Origin: Polyangiaceae bacterium
GTDB lineage: Bacteria; Myxococcota_A; Polyangia; Polyangiales; Polyangiaceae
Direction of reading: 5' to 3'
DNA length: 40,745 nt
NCBI GenBank assembly: GCA_020849655.1
Contig: JADLFU010000233.1
Coordinates: 1-40,745, forward strand
A program made the position numbers and the translations under genes. The notes beneath the pieces were generated by a model. That model ran no database searches. It was given only the letters and a program-made list of their open reading frames with translations, and had not been told where the DNA came from. Positions 18,001 through 25,194 of this stretch are shown here, one piece after another; positions within the stretch are counted from its first letter, which is position 1, and the number at the start of each line of letters is the position of its first letter.

Positions 18001-18155
18001 GCGACCTCGGCCGCGGCCCGCGCGTCACCGCCGCGCTGCCGCCCGGCTCCCACGACGTGCGCGCGAGGCGCAAGGGCGAGGAGCAGCCGATGGTCGTGCT
18101 GGTGCGTCCGGGCCGCAGGACGCGCGTCGATCTGCGCGCGCCGTGGCGGCGCTGA
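15081..18155 (+). CDS. Multi-domain response regulator: Hpt-like, two receivers, DUF4388, membrane helix, PEGA
   Basis: 1024 residues, ATG. Module order: Hpt-like helices with VHALCSAARI (His55 in the HxLKGSA position); receiver 1 (about 118-240) with VVVLDADV Asp and LPKPS Lys but no N-terminal acidic pair; receiver 2 (about 350-475), complete (ADDDPAVRW, VITDVLMPNLDG, LLSW, YLRKEA); DUF4388/PATAN-like domain (about 485-580, VRGRLDGLTVATLLRMTARH); a helical segment; a long Pro/Ala spacer; one membrane helix (GWLAPTAAVTVAGACAALLL, about 860-880); and a C-terminal PEGA domain (VDRRDLGRGPRVTAALPPGSH). The PEGA part would be periplasmic, so the protein may link phosphorelay state to the envelope. 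No kinase adjoins it. Confidence 0.85.
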   Translation: MDSTTHRAASQVGGARADFVAELGRKVGELRRVLAAVGDPRTAAGARDELRRRVHALCSAARIHKLEAVAAALAAAEARLAEGALTGTGARDLEALDAAFGALVGLAWGEERARPSAPSAPSTVLVVGPASLAAAVVGGGGDAVECERSEHAEGALALARALAPDVVVLDADVAGTEALAEALADDPLTEPVPIVVLGRFAQPESAARWLAQGALRVLPKPSSPDALWEACASATSAVRRGARAEALGALSVDDLAARLAEELRRGLSDAVSTDARGRKVDLGEGHEVQAALWSAIARVREIVTVRSAGVVRFADHGPAGAIALGSFAPDARMPGARGGATPDVDARLDGVTAIVADDDPAVRWFLAGVLGAAHATVHEAEDGERALGLAYRTRPDLVITDVLMPNLDGFALCQALKRDVELRDVPVILLSWKEDLLQRVRELGADADGYLRKEASGAVALARVREVLRARTSAEARLRAGGEVRGRLDGLTVATLLRMTARHHADATVTVRDATFLYELELRDGAPVRATRTAADGSFDRGRDALAAALGARAGRFVVAPSTSPVRRELDGGLAEQLDPIVARASAAQRLLSSTSLMDVARVSLAEARFAPYLAASPPIARAIAEKLAAGASPRQLLLRAGVSARTLEDLLCDAAAHGVVTSIHDASGDELLDARAAAELEAIVTGQCAAVAPRRPRVEIDHAAVLTPGPRPADLATSAPRTPTPAPSAADSAVDALLIEPIEPLFPALAAADGELATEQPSSAPLASATAAPEEGERAVDHVITPSAAPQAGPTTELAPRAPTPTPAALALPSVTVRAEDVVPTAAPPRDVDASAPGDATPSDEAPADAVPPRRRRGWLAPTAAVTVAGACAALLLARSITPVAPVAPSSTEQARATQPAPMEPARAEPARVEPAAQSASASAPLPATSAPAVVAEAPFEDLPLPPGASVPEGHGMIEVVAGKRDHVSVDRRDLGRGPRVTAALPPGSHDVRARRKGEEQPMVVLVRPGRRTRVDLRAPWRR

Positions 18156-20437
18156 GCACGACCGCGGGGGCGTCGCGCGCGCGCCGGTGGGCATGGGCGC
18201 TCGCCGCGGCGGCGCTCTCGCTGATGGGCTGCGGGCGGCGCGAGCAGGTGGACCCGGGCGCCGACGGCGGCGCACCTCGGCCGAAGATCGAGCGCACGGC
18301 GAGGACGCTCCCGCGCAAGATCGATCTGCTGGCGAAGCTCCCCCGCTGCGAGCTCCGCCACCGCGGGCTGCTCTTCGATCTCGGCACGCCGGCGGTCGAC
18401 GGGCTGTCGCTGCTGCGGCTCACGCCCGACGCCGGGGTCACGTCGGTCGAGCGCGAGGGCGCGACGTGGGCGCGCGTCTCGACACGAGAGCTCAGCTTCC
18501 GCTTCGTGCTCGACGCGCCGGAGAGCGTGTTCGTCGGCGCGCGCGTGCGCGGCCTCGCGTCGAAGGCGGCCACCGTGCTCATCGACGGCAAGGCCGTGGG
18601 CACGCTCTCGTTCTCTCGACACCAGACGCGCAAGGTCGAGACGCCGCTGTTCGCCGCGCCCGTCTCCGCCGGGATGCACACGGTCGCCCTGCGCTTCTCC
18701 GGCAGCTCGCGCGACGGCGTCGATCCGTTCGCGGAGGTCGACTGGGTGCGGGTGGGCTTCGCGGACGACGATCCGTCGAGCTTCGCCGCGCCGACCCTGC
18801 GCGACGTGGAGCAGGACGTGGCGCTCTCCGGCGTCCCGCACCGCGCCGTCTCGCTGCGCGGCCCTGGCAGCCTTCGTTGCACGCTCGGCGTCCCGCCTGA
18901 CGGGCGCTTGCGGACGTCGCTCGGGCTGCTCGGCGCGGGCGAGGGCGAGGCCGAGGTGCGCGTGCTCGTCGACGGCAGCGCGCCCGTCACGCTGCGCGCC
19001 GCGCGCCTGGTCGGTGGCGACCGCGCGACCTGGACGGACGTGGACCTGCCTCTCCTCGGCTTCGAGGGCCAGATCGTGACACTCGAGCTCGCCGCGACCT
19101 CCGCCACCCGCGGCGCGCGCGTCGTGTTCGGCGATCCCGTGATCGTCGGGCGGGACATGAGCGCGGTCGCCATCCCGAGGGCGCGCGCGGTGGTCGTCGT
19201 GGTGCTGACGGGCGTCGATCTCTACCGCCTGCCGCCGTGGTCGCCCGATCGCCCGCTGCCGACGCTGGCGACGCTCGCGCGCGAGGGCGTCGTGTTCGAC
19301 AGGTGCCGCGCTCCCACGACGGTGACGGGCGGCGTGCTCGCGTCGATCATCACGGGCCTCTCGCCCGGCGAGCACGCGCTCAACGACGGCCAGGCGCGCC
19401 TGCCCGAGCTGCTGCCGACGCTGGGGACGGTGGTGAAGGAGGCGTCCGCGCGCACCGCGATGTTCACCGCGAACCCCTGGACCGGCGAGGCGTTCGGCTT
19501 CGCGCGCGGCTGGGATCGCTACACGATGTTCTCGCCCATCTCGCCCGCGCTCGGCACGGCGCCCATCGACGAGATCGTGAAGTTCATCGCGGAGAAGGAT
19601 CAGTCTCGCGAGAAGGGACTGCTCGCCGTCGCGCACGCGCGCGGCATCCACCCGCCCTACGATCTGTCGCCCGGGGAGTTCGCGCAGCTGCCGCCGTCCG
19701 ACTACGCGGGGCCGCTCGATCCGCGGCGCGCAGGGCAGGTGCTCGAGCGGTTCCGGCAGCGCAAGAGGGCGAAGGAGAAATGGAGCGCCCCGGACCGCGC
19801 CCGGCTGTCGGGCATGATGGACGCGGCGCTCGTCGCGACCGATCGCAGCCTCTCGAACCTCATCGACTCGCTCCGCAAGGCCGAGCTGTGGGACGACACG
19901 CTGCTCATCGTGACCTCCGACGTGGCGGCGGCGCTCGACCCGGTCGCGCCGCCCTTCCCCGAGGCGCTCGATCTCTCGGAGGACGTGCTCTCGGTGCCGC
20001 TCGTCGTGAGGTTCCCGCGGGGGGCGCTCGCGGGCACGCGCGCGCAGGCGCCCGCCACGTCCGCGGATCTCGCCCGCACCGCCCTCGCCGCGCTCGACGT
20101 GGATCTCGGCGCGCAGGGGGGCAAGGATCTGTTCTCGCTCGCGGCGACCGGGACGACGCCGGTCGAGCGCGCGCTCGTGGCGCGGCTCGGCGACCGCTAC
20201 GCGAGCCGCTGGGGCGATCTGCGGCTCGCGGGCCGCCAGGGCGCGACGCCGACGCTCTGCCACTTGCCGTCCGATCCGCGCTGCGAGCGCGACGCCCTGG
20301 AGGATCGTCCGCACCAGGCGGTGGCGCTGTTCCGCGAGACCTTCGACGCCGAGCAGCGCAAGGATCCGCCCCCGCGACGCGAGTCCGCGCGGTGGGACGC
20401 GGACACGACCGCGGCGCTGAACGTCTGGGGCAGGTAG
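18143..20437 (+). CDS. Sulfatase/alkaline-phosphatase-fold lipoprotein, probably catalytically inactive
   Basis: 764 residues. GTG 18143 is chosen because it yields a lipoprotein signal (RRWAWALAAAALSLMGC, Cys30); it overlaps the response-regulator gene by 13 bases. Residues about 60-340 are beta-rich with carbohydrate-binding-like segments. Residues about 350-690 follow the sulfatase superfamily (PTLATLAREGVVFDRCRAPTTVTGGVLASIITGLSPGEH, then LWDDTLLIVTSD). Catalytic positions are missing: the usual (I)DxLRxD metal site reads LTGVDLYRL, there is no CxPxR formylglycine site, and TSDHGE reads TSDVAA. The overlap suggests coexpression with the regulator. Likely an outer-membrane-anchored binding or structural protein. 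Confidence 0.8.
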   Translation: MAALSTTAGASRARRWAWALAAAALSLMGCGRREQVDPGADGGAPRPKIERTARTLPRKIDLLAKLPRCELRHRGLLFDLGTPAVDGLSLLRLTPDAGVTSVEREGATWARVSTRELSFRFVLDAPESVFVGARVRGLASKAATVLIDGKAVGTLSFSRHQTRKVETPLFAAPVSAGMHTVALRFSGSSRDGVDPFAEVDWVRVGFADDDPSSFAAPTLRDVEQDVALSGVPHRAVSLRGPGSLRCTLGVPPDGRLRTSLGLLGAGEGEAEVRVLVDGSAPVTLRAARLVGGDRATWTDVDLPLLGFEGQIVTLELAATSATRGARVVFGDPVIVGRDMSAVAIPRARAVVVVVLTGVDLYRLPPWSPDRPLPTLATLAREGVVFDRCRAPTTVTGGVLASIITGLSPGEHALNDGQARLPELLPTLGTVVKEASARTAMFTANPWTGEAFGFARGWDRYTMFSPISPALGTAPIDEIVKFIAEKDQSREKGLLAVAHARGIHPPYDLSPGEFAQLPPSDYAGPLDPRRAGQVLERFRQRKRAKEKWSAPDRARLSGMMDAALVATDRSLSNLIDSLRKAELWDDTLLIVTSDVAAALDPVAPPFPEALDLSEDVLSVPLVVRFPRGALAGTRAQAPATSADLARTALAALDVDLGAQGGKDLFSLAATGTTPVERALVARLGDRYASRWGDLRLAGRQGATPTLCHLPSDPRCERDALEDRPHQAVALFRETFDAEQRKDPPPRRESARWDADTTAALNVWGR

Positions 20438-20562
20438 CGCGCGGCGCCGGGCGGTGGCTCCGGCGGAGCTGCGCGCGCGCTTCGCCGAGTACGAGCGGCA
20501 CTGGCTCCGACAGAGGGCGCGGACCGGGGCGCGTGGCTCGACGCCGGGCAGCGGCCGGAGCG

Positions 20563-20592
20563 TTGCGAGCACCTGACCGCCTGCTGTATCGT
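20563..20592 (+). promoter_or_regulatory. Possible promoter upstream of the HTH gene
   Basis: TTGCGA (20563-20568), 18-base spacer, TATCGT (20587-20592): four of six matches to each sigma-70 hexamer. The remaining bases of the 20438-20645 gap hold only the palindrome at 20602 and no credible gene. Confidence 0.25.
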
Positions 20593-20601
20593 GCCGTCGG
20601 C

Positions 20602-20616
20602 TGGCAAATTCTGCCA
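20602..20616. promoter_or_regulatory. Inverted repeat TGGCA-N5-TGCCA upstream of the HTH gene
   Basis: TGGCAAATTCTGCCA, with perfect 5-bp arms and an AT-rich centre, sits just downstream of a possible -10 element and about 30 bases ahead of the HTH start. That position suits an operator, possibly for autoregulation. It does not fit the sigma-54 -24/-12 spacing. Confidence 0.35.
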
Positions 20617-20645
20617 AACGATGCCTACTCGAGCTTGGTCGCCCC

Positions 20646-20864
20646 ATGCAGGATGAAATCCTCGCACTTCCCGAGGTCGCGCAGCTGCTGAAGGTCGCGG
20701 AGAAGACCGTCTACTCGATGGCCCAGAAGGGACACCTCCCGGCGTTCAAGGTCGGCGGGCAGTGGCGGTTTTCCTCATTGGCCTCGTCACACAAGGCTGC
20801 AAGGCGCAACCCACGCAGACAGCACCCGCCGTGTCCACTGAGCCAACGCAGGATGGCGCCATGA
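20646..20864 (+). CDS. Truncated excisionase/MerR-type helix-turn-helix protein
   Basis: 72 residues. Residues 1-42 (ILALPEVAQLLKVAEKTVYS, AQKGHLPAFKVGGQWRF) are an almost canonical HTH_17/excisionase-family DNA-binding domain. In family members the sequence after WRF continues with an acidic/aromatic helix of the (R)xxDIDxWI type. Here it becomes SSLASSHKAARRNPRRQHPP, which has no family character, while another frame of the same DNA reads as a lipoprotein signal. The gene therefore appears cut at about 20772 and joined to foreign sequence. The remaining domain could still fold and bind DNA, but it lacks its last helix. Confidence 0.65.
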   Translation: MQDEILALPEVAQLLKVAEKTVYSMAQKGHLPAFKVGGQWRFSSLASSHKAARRNPRRQHPPCPLSQRRMAP

Positions 20865-21241
20865 CCGATCCCTCGTTCGTCCGCGCGGAAGCGCTCCTCA
20901 CCAGGTCGGCTCGTCGTTGGGTGCCGACGGCCAAGTAGGTGCCTGGTCCGCTCGGATGGTCGGGACCGGACGTCGCAGGGTTCCGTGAGTACCTGTCCGA
21001 CAGCGAGAGCACAGTGGTGCACATCTACCGATTCTCGAGCGAGCGGAGCGCAGCGTCGGGCCAGCAGGAGCTGCTCCGCGCGCTTCCAGCAACACCCATC
21101 GACGGATCAAGGACCAAGGTGATACGGAACGGCGAGTTTGTGTTCTGGGTCCAGGGGTCAGTCGTCCCGCCAAACCACCCTCGCGCTGCGGAGGCCTACG
21201 GTACGTTCGACGCCGTCATCATGGCGGTGACGCCCCCCTGA
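20762..21241 (+). pseudogene. Decayed small lipoprotein gene interrupted by TAG
   Basis: From GTG 20762 one frame reads a lipoprotein signal (VAVFLIGLVTQGCKAQPTQT; Cys14) and a hydrophilic part to a TAG at 20936-20938. The same frame then continues from 20939 (GTG) for 100 codons (REYLSDSESTVVHIYRFSSE ... FVFWVQGSVVPPNHPRAAEA) to TGA at 21241. A single nonsense change, or a pair of compensating frameshifts near 20900-20990, would explain this. Its first codons lie inside the truncated HTH gene. Third-position GC is clearly lower than in neighbouring genes, suggesting foreign or relaxed sequence. The 20939-21241 part might still be translated alone. Family unknown. Confidence 0.55.
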
Positions 21242-21305
21242 GCGGCCGACGTCGAGGCCCGCGATGACCTCGAAGCCGCCCGCTCGACCTGTCGCGCCGA
21301 GGCGC

Positions 21306-23126
21306 TCACACCATCGCGAAGTCGTCGGGCGCGAGCTGCATCGTCGCGCGTGTCGGCGCGAGCATCGACGCCGCGTGGCCCGCGGCGCGCGGCAGGAGGT
21401 GCGCGAAGTAGAACTCGGCCGTCGCGATCTTCGCGCGGTAGAACTCCGGCGTCTCCGGGCCGCCGCCGGCGCGCAGCCGCTCGTGCGCCTTCGCCGCCAT
21501 CAGGCCCCAGAAGTACGCCATCGTCGCGTACCCCGAGTACATCAGGAAATCGAACGCGGCCGTCGACACGACGTCGCGATCCTTGCGGGCGGCGAGCATC
21601 AGCCGCGCGGTGAGCCAGTTCCACTCGGCGGCGATCTTCAGCAGCGACCACGCGATCGGGCGCAGCTCGGGATCGGCGAGGTGCCGCCTGCCGAACGCGA
21701 GCAAGAGCGCGGAGAAGTCGCGCACGGCCTTGCCCTTCGTCGAGAGGAGCGTCTTTCTCCCGAGCAGATCGAGCGCCTGGATGCCCGTCGTGCCCTCGTA
21801 GAGGGTGCCGATGCGCGCGTCGCGCGCGATCTGCTCCATGCCGTGCTCGCGGATGTACCCGTGGCCGCCGAACACCTGCATCCCGAGGTTCGCCGCCTCG
21901 AGCCCCAGCTCGGTGAGGAACCCCTTCAGGATGGGCGTCAGGAACCCGAGCTTGTCGTCCCACTCGCGGAACTTCGCCTGGTCGCCCTCGACGACGCCGT
22001 TGACCATGTGGTCGGCGTACTGCCCCGCGAAGTACAGCATCGCGCGCCCGCCCTCGGCGATCGCCTTCTGCGTGAGCAGCATGCGGCGCACGTCGCCGTG
22101 GTGGATGATGGCGTCGGCCTCCTGCGCAGGCTCCTTCTTGCCGGAGAGCGAGCGCATCGAGCGGCGCTCCTTCGCGTACGGCAGCGCGCCCTGGAAGCTC
22201 TGCTCCGCGTGCGCGACGCCCTGCACCGCCGTGCCGATGCGCGCGGAGTTCATGAAGGTGAACATCGCGTCGAGGCCCTTGTTGGGCTCCGCGAGCAGGT
22301 ACGCGGTCGAGCCCTCGAACTCGATCACGCAGGTAGCCGAGGCCTTGATGCCCATCTTGTGCTCGATGGCGGAGCACGAGACGCCGTTCGCGTCGCCGAG
22401 CGAGCCGTCGGGGTTCACCTTCACCTTGGGCACGAGGAACAGCGAGATGCCCTTCGTGCCCTTCGGCGCCCCCGGCAGCCGCGCGAGCACGATGTGGATG
22501 ATGTTCTCGGTGAGGTCGTGGTCGCCCCCGGAGATGAACATCTTCGTGCCGGTGATGGCGTAGGTGCCGTCCGCCTGCGGCTCCGCGCGCGCCTTCAGCT
22601 GCCCGAGATCGGTGCCGCACTGCGGCTCCGTCAGGCACATCGTGCCGGCCCAGCGGCCGTCGACGAGCGGCGGCATGTACAGCGCCTTCTGCGCCGCCGT
22701 GCCGTGCTGCATGAGGGTGTTCATCGCCCCGATGGCGAGGCCCGGGTACATCGTGAACGCCCAGTTGGCAGAGCCCATCATCTCGGCCTTCATCACGCTC
22801 AGCGACATCGGCAGGCCCTGGCCGCCGTACTCGGTCGGGTGCGAGATGCCCTGCCAGCCGCCCGCGACGACCGCGTCGTACGCCTCCTTGAACCCCTTCG
22901 GCGTCTCCACGTTGCCGTCGACGAGGCGGCAGCCCTCCGCGTCGCCGGGGAGGTTCAGCGGGGCGAGCACCTCCTCGCAGAGCTTCGCGCACTCGGAGAG
23001 GATGGCCTCGACGGTGTCGGGGTCTGCGTCCTTGCCGTTCGAGAGCGACGCGTAGTGCGCCGGGTAGTCGAGCAGCTCGTTCATCACGAACCGGATGTCA
23101 CGGAGGGGGGCCTTGTACGCGGGCAT
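21306..23126 (-). CDS. Acyl-CoA dehydrogenase (about 600-residue FadE-like class)
   Basis: 606 residues from ATG 23126, with GAGGGGG just upstream; the longer in-frame start would lie in the operator region. Acyl-CoA dehydrogenase motifs: GGWQGISHPTEYGGQGLPMS, MCLTEPQCGTDLG (FAD/substrate loop), YAITGTKMFISGGDHDLTEN, and LYEGTTGIQALDLLGRK near residue 440, whose Glu is the usual catalytic base. A C-terminal extension (about 470-606) marks the long subfamily. It introduces the 2,3-double bond in fatty acyl-CoA, with FADH2 passing electrons to ETF. Tandem palindromes upstream suggest TetR-type, ligand-responsive control. No other beta-oxidation gene is adjacent. Confidence 0.92.
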   Translation of the reverse strand: MPAYKAPLRDIRFVMNELLDYPAHYASLSNGKDADPDTVEAILSECAKLCEEVLAPLNLPGDAEGCRLVDGNVETPKGFKEAYDAVVAGGWQGISHPTEYGGQGLPMSLSVMKAEMMGSANWAFTMYPGLAIGAMNTLMQHGTAAQKALYMPPLVDGRWAGTMCLTEPQCGTDLGQLKARAEPQADGTYAITGTKMFISGGDHDLTENIIHIVLARLPGAPKGTKGISLFLVPKVKVNPDGSLGDANGVSCSAIEHKMGIKASATCVIEFEGSTAYLLAEPNKGLDAMFTFMNSARIGTAVQGVAHAEQSFQGALPYAKERRSMRSLSGKKEPAQEADAIIHHGDVRRMLLTQKAIAEGGRAMLYFAGQYADHMVNGVVEGDQAKFREWDDKLGFLTPILKGFLTELGLEAANLGMQVFGGHGYIREHGMEQIARDARIGTLYEGTTGIQALDLLGRKTLLSTKGKAVRDFSALLLAFGRRHLADPELRPIAWSLLKIAAEWNWLTARLMLAARKDRDVVSTAAFDFLMYSGYATMAYFWGLMAAKAHERLRAGGGPETPEFYRAKIATAEFYFAHLLPRAAGHAASMLAPTRATMQLAPDDFAMV

Positions 23127-23143
23127 GCCCCCTCGATACGAGA

Positions 23144-23180
23144 TTACCGACCGGTAAGCAAATGGTTTACCGACCGGTAA
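23144..23180 (-). promoter_or_regulatory. Two tandem perfect palindromes, likely operator for the acyl-CoA dehydrogenase gene
   Basis: TTACCGACCGGTAA occurs twice, identically, at 23144-23157 and 23167-23180, 23 bases apart (about two helical turns). Each has perfect 6-bp arms around AC. They fill most of the 59-bp gap between the GMC oxidoreductase stop and the dehydrogenase start. The form is typical of TetR-family operators; no TetR gene is in the window. Confidence 0.75.
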
Positions 23181-23185
23181 GGAGA

Positions 23186-25159
23186 TCACCCGAGGCGCGC
23201 GTCGATCGCCTCGGCCGCGCGGAGCGACATCGCCATGATGGTGAGCTGCGGGTTCACGCCCAGGCTCGACGGGATGGCGCTGCCGTCGCAGACGTACAGC
23301 CGCTCGGTGTCGTGGGCCTCCTGCTCGGGGTTCACGCAGCTGCGGCGTGGATCGGCGCCTGCGCGCGCGGTGCCGAGCGGGTGGAAGGCGGCGCCGTCGA
23401 TGTCACGCGGGCGGAGGCGCGCCGCGCGGAACGCGTCGACGTCGGCCTGGGTCGTCAGCTCCTCGTGCCCGCGGGCCGCGAGGATGACCCGCCTCGCTCC
23501 GGCGCGCAGGTACACCTCGGCGAGCAGCCCGAGCCCGCGGTGCAACAGCTCGAAATCGCGGCGGGAGAGATCGTAGCGGAGCAGCGGAGAGCCGCCGGGG
23601 CCGCGCCGGACGGAGCCGCGAGAGTGGTCCTGCACCATCAGCCCGAAGCTCGCGACGTGCGGGTAGTCGTCGACGAGCGACGTCAGCCGCGCGCCCACCC
23701 ACGGCAGGTTGATCGCCAGCACGTCGGGCGGCAACGATCCGCCCTCGAACATCAGCCCCTCCTCGGCGAACGTCTCGATGGCGTACCCCTGCGGGATCCC
23801 GCGGCCCATGTCGATGCGCTCGTCGAACACCGCGAGCGCGCCGCGCGCCGGGTGGAGCGAGAGGTTCTCGCCGAGCCAGCCGGACGAGAGGCACGCGCCG
23901 CTGTCGCGGAGCAGGAGCGGCGTCATCAGCGCGCCCGCGGCGACGACGACCGCGTCGGCCTTCACCTTCAGCACGGCGCCCGACGCGAGATCGGCGGTGA
24001 CGCCCCGCGCGCGGCCGGCGACGACGTCGACGTGCCGCGCCTTCGCGCCCGTCCAGAGCTCCGCGCCCGAGCTCAGCGCGGCGGGCACGTAGCTCACGTC
24101 GGTCGAGCGCTTCGCGCCGGTCGGGCAGCCGTAGCAGCACATGCCCTGGCCGTCGCAGTCCGGCGCGTTGCGCGAGAGCGGCCCGTGCGCGTAGCCGAGC
24201 GCCTCGGCGCCGCGCGCGATGACCTCGCCGACGCCGCCGAGGTAGCGCCGATCGGCGACGGCGACGCCGAGCATCCGCTCGACGCGCTCGTAGTAGGGCG
24301 CGAGCCCCGCCGGCGAGAACTCCGCGGGCATCCCGTGGCGCTCGCGCCAGTAGCGGAGCGTGCGCTCGGGCGCGCGGTAGCACGTGCCGCTGTTGATGAT
24401 CGTCGTGCCGCCGACCGCGCGCCCCACGGGCACGAGCATCGGCGCGTTGCCGAGCGTCACGATGAAGCCGTTGTCGCGGTACAGCCGGGAGAACGCCTGC
24501 GACGCGCGGCCCGTCAGCTCGCCGCGCCGGTGCAGGTGCCCCTCCTCGAGCAAGAGGACGGCGCGCCCGCGCGACGCGAGCTCGTACGCGGCCGCCGCGC
24601 CGCCCGCGCCCGTGCCGATGACCACGACCTCGCACTCGAGCGTCGTGTCGACGGTGACGTCGCCGCCGCGCGTGACGCGCTCGAGCCAGCGAGGCTGCTC
24701 CTCGCGCGCGACCGCGGGGCCGCGGTACGGCGCGTCGAGCGCGCGGAAGAGCGCGGGATCGTCGAAGTGCGCGCCCTTCAGCGGCGACAGGAGCGCCCGC
24801 ATCCACTCGCCCCGCAGCGAGCCCCGCCCGCCGGCGGCCTCCTCGACGTAGCGCGCGCGCGTGAGGAGCGGCAGCGACGAGAACCTGCGGCCGTGGGTCG
24901 GCAGCGTCGCCAGCTCGAGGCTCCAGAGGAGCGCGCGGACGCCCTGCACCATCCGCGGTGGCCACCCGGAGAGGAAGCGCGCGAGGCGATCCGCCGTGAG
25001 CGCGCCGCCGGGCGGCACGTGGCGCCCGCCCGGGATCGCGGCCTCGGCGATGGCCGCCACGATCCTCCGCTCGGCGTCCGAGAGGTGGGCGCGCGCGGTG
25101 TCCGCTGGCGCCGCGTCCACTTGCGCGACCTCGCGCGCGCCGACGACCGGGAGTTGCAT
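23186..25159 (-). CDS. GMC-family FAD-dependent oxidoreductase (long-chain alcohol oxidase/cholesterol-oxidase type)
   Basis: 657 residues, ATG. Residues 1-165 are an N-terminal helical extension as in long-chain alcohol oxidases (LSDAERRIVAAIAEAAIPGG). The Rossmann FAD motif VVIGTGAGGAAAAYELASRG follows near residue 180, then GRAVGGTTIINSGTCYRAPE, a Cys-rich loop (CDGQGMCCYGCPTGAK), and the C-terminal pattern HPLGTARAG ... VCDGSAIPSSLGVNPQLTIM with the His and Asn of the GMC active site. It probably oxidises a long-chain or polycyclic alcohol. It is on the same strand as the acyl-CoA dehydrogenase, so a fatty-alcohol to acyl-CoA route is plausible but inferred. A promoter and palindrome lie immediately upstream. 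Confidence 0.9.
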   Translation of the reverse strand: MQLPVVGAREVAQVDAAPADTARAHLSDAERRIVAAIAEAAIPGGRHVPPGGALTADRLARFLSGWPPRMVQGVRALLWSLELATLPTHGRRFSSLPLLTRARYVEEAAGGRGSLRGEWMRALLSPLKGAHFDDPALFRALDAPYRGPAVAREEQPRWLERVTRGGDVTVDTTLECEVVVIGTGAGGAAAAYELASRGRAVLLLEEGHLHRRGELTGRASQAFSRLYRDNGFIVTLGNAPMLVPVGRAVGGTTIINSGTCYRAPERTLRYWRERHGMPAEFSPAGLAPYYERVERMLGVAVADRRYLGGVGEVIARGAEALGYAHGPLSRNAPDCDGQGMCCYGCPTGAKRSTDVSYVPAALSSGAELWTGAKARHVDVVAGRARGVTADLASGAVLKVKADAVVVAAGALMTPLLLRDSGACLSSGWLGENLSLHPARGALAVFDERIDMGRGIPQGYAIETFAEEGLMFEGGSLPPDVLAINLPWVGARLTSLVDDYPHVASFGLMVQDHSRGSVRRGPGGSPLLRYDLSRRDFELLHRGLGLLAEVYLRAGARRVILAARGHEELTTQADVDAFRAARLRPRDIDGAAFHPLGTARAGADPRRSCVNPEQEAHDTERLYVCDGSAIPSSLGVNPQLTIMAMSLRAAEAIDARLG

Positions 25160-25164
25160 GCTCG

Positions 25165-25194
25165 AATATTCTGCAAAAACAGAATGATTGTCAA
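25165..25194 (-). promoter_or_regulatory. Strong -35 plus overlapping palindrome ahead of the GMC oxidoreductase gene
   Basis: On minus, a perfect TTGACA (25194-25189) is followed 18 bases later by AATATT (25170-25165). The spacer and -10 overlap a perfect inverted repeat, ATTCTGCAAAAACAGAAT (25168-25185, plus strand), so a repressor there would block RNA polymerase. The -10 ends six bases before the ATG at 25159, implying a leaderless transcript. The -35 overlaps the stop of the DUF423 gene. This is one of the most AT-rich patches in the window. Confidence 0.6.

Noticed and set aside
20602..20616. TGGCA-N5-TGCCA as a sigma-54 promoter
   Set aside because: GG to GC distance is 10 rather than 12 bases, and no sigma-54 activator is nearby; an operator-like palindrome fits better.
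20939..21241. Independent small gene starting at GTG 20939
   Set aside because: It lies in frame directly after a TAG in a reading frame that begins with a lipoprotein signal, and it has no ribosome site; it is better read as the 3' part of the broken gene, though separate translation cannot be excluded.
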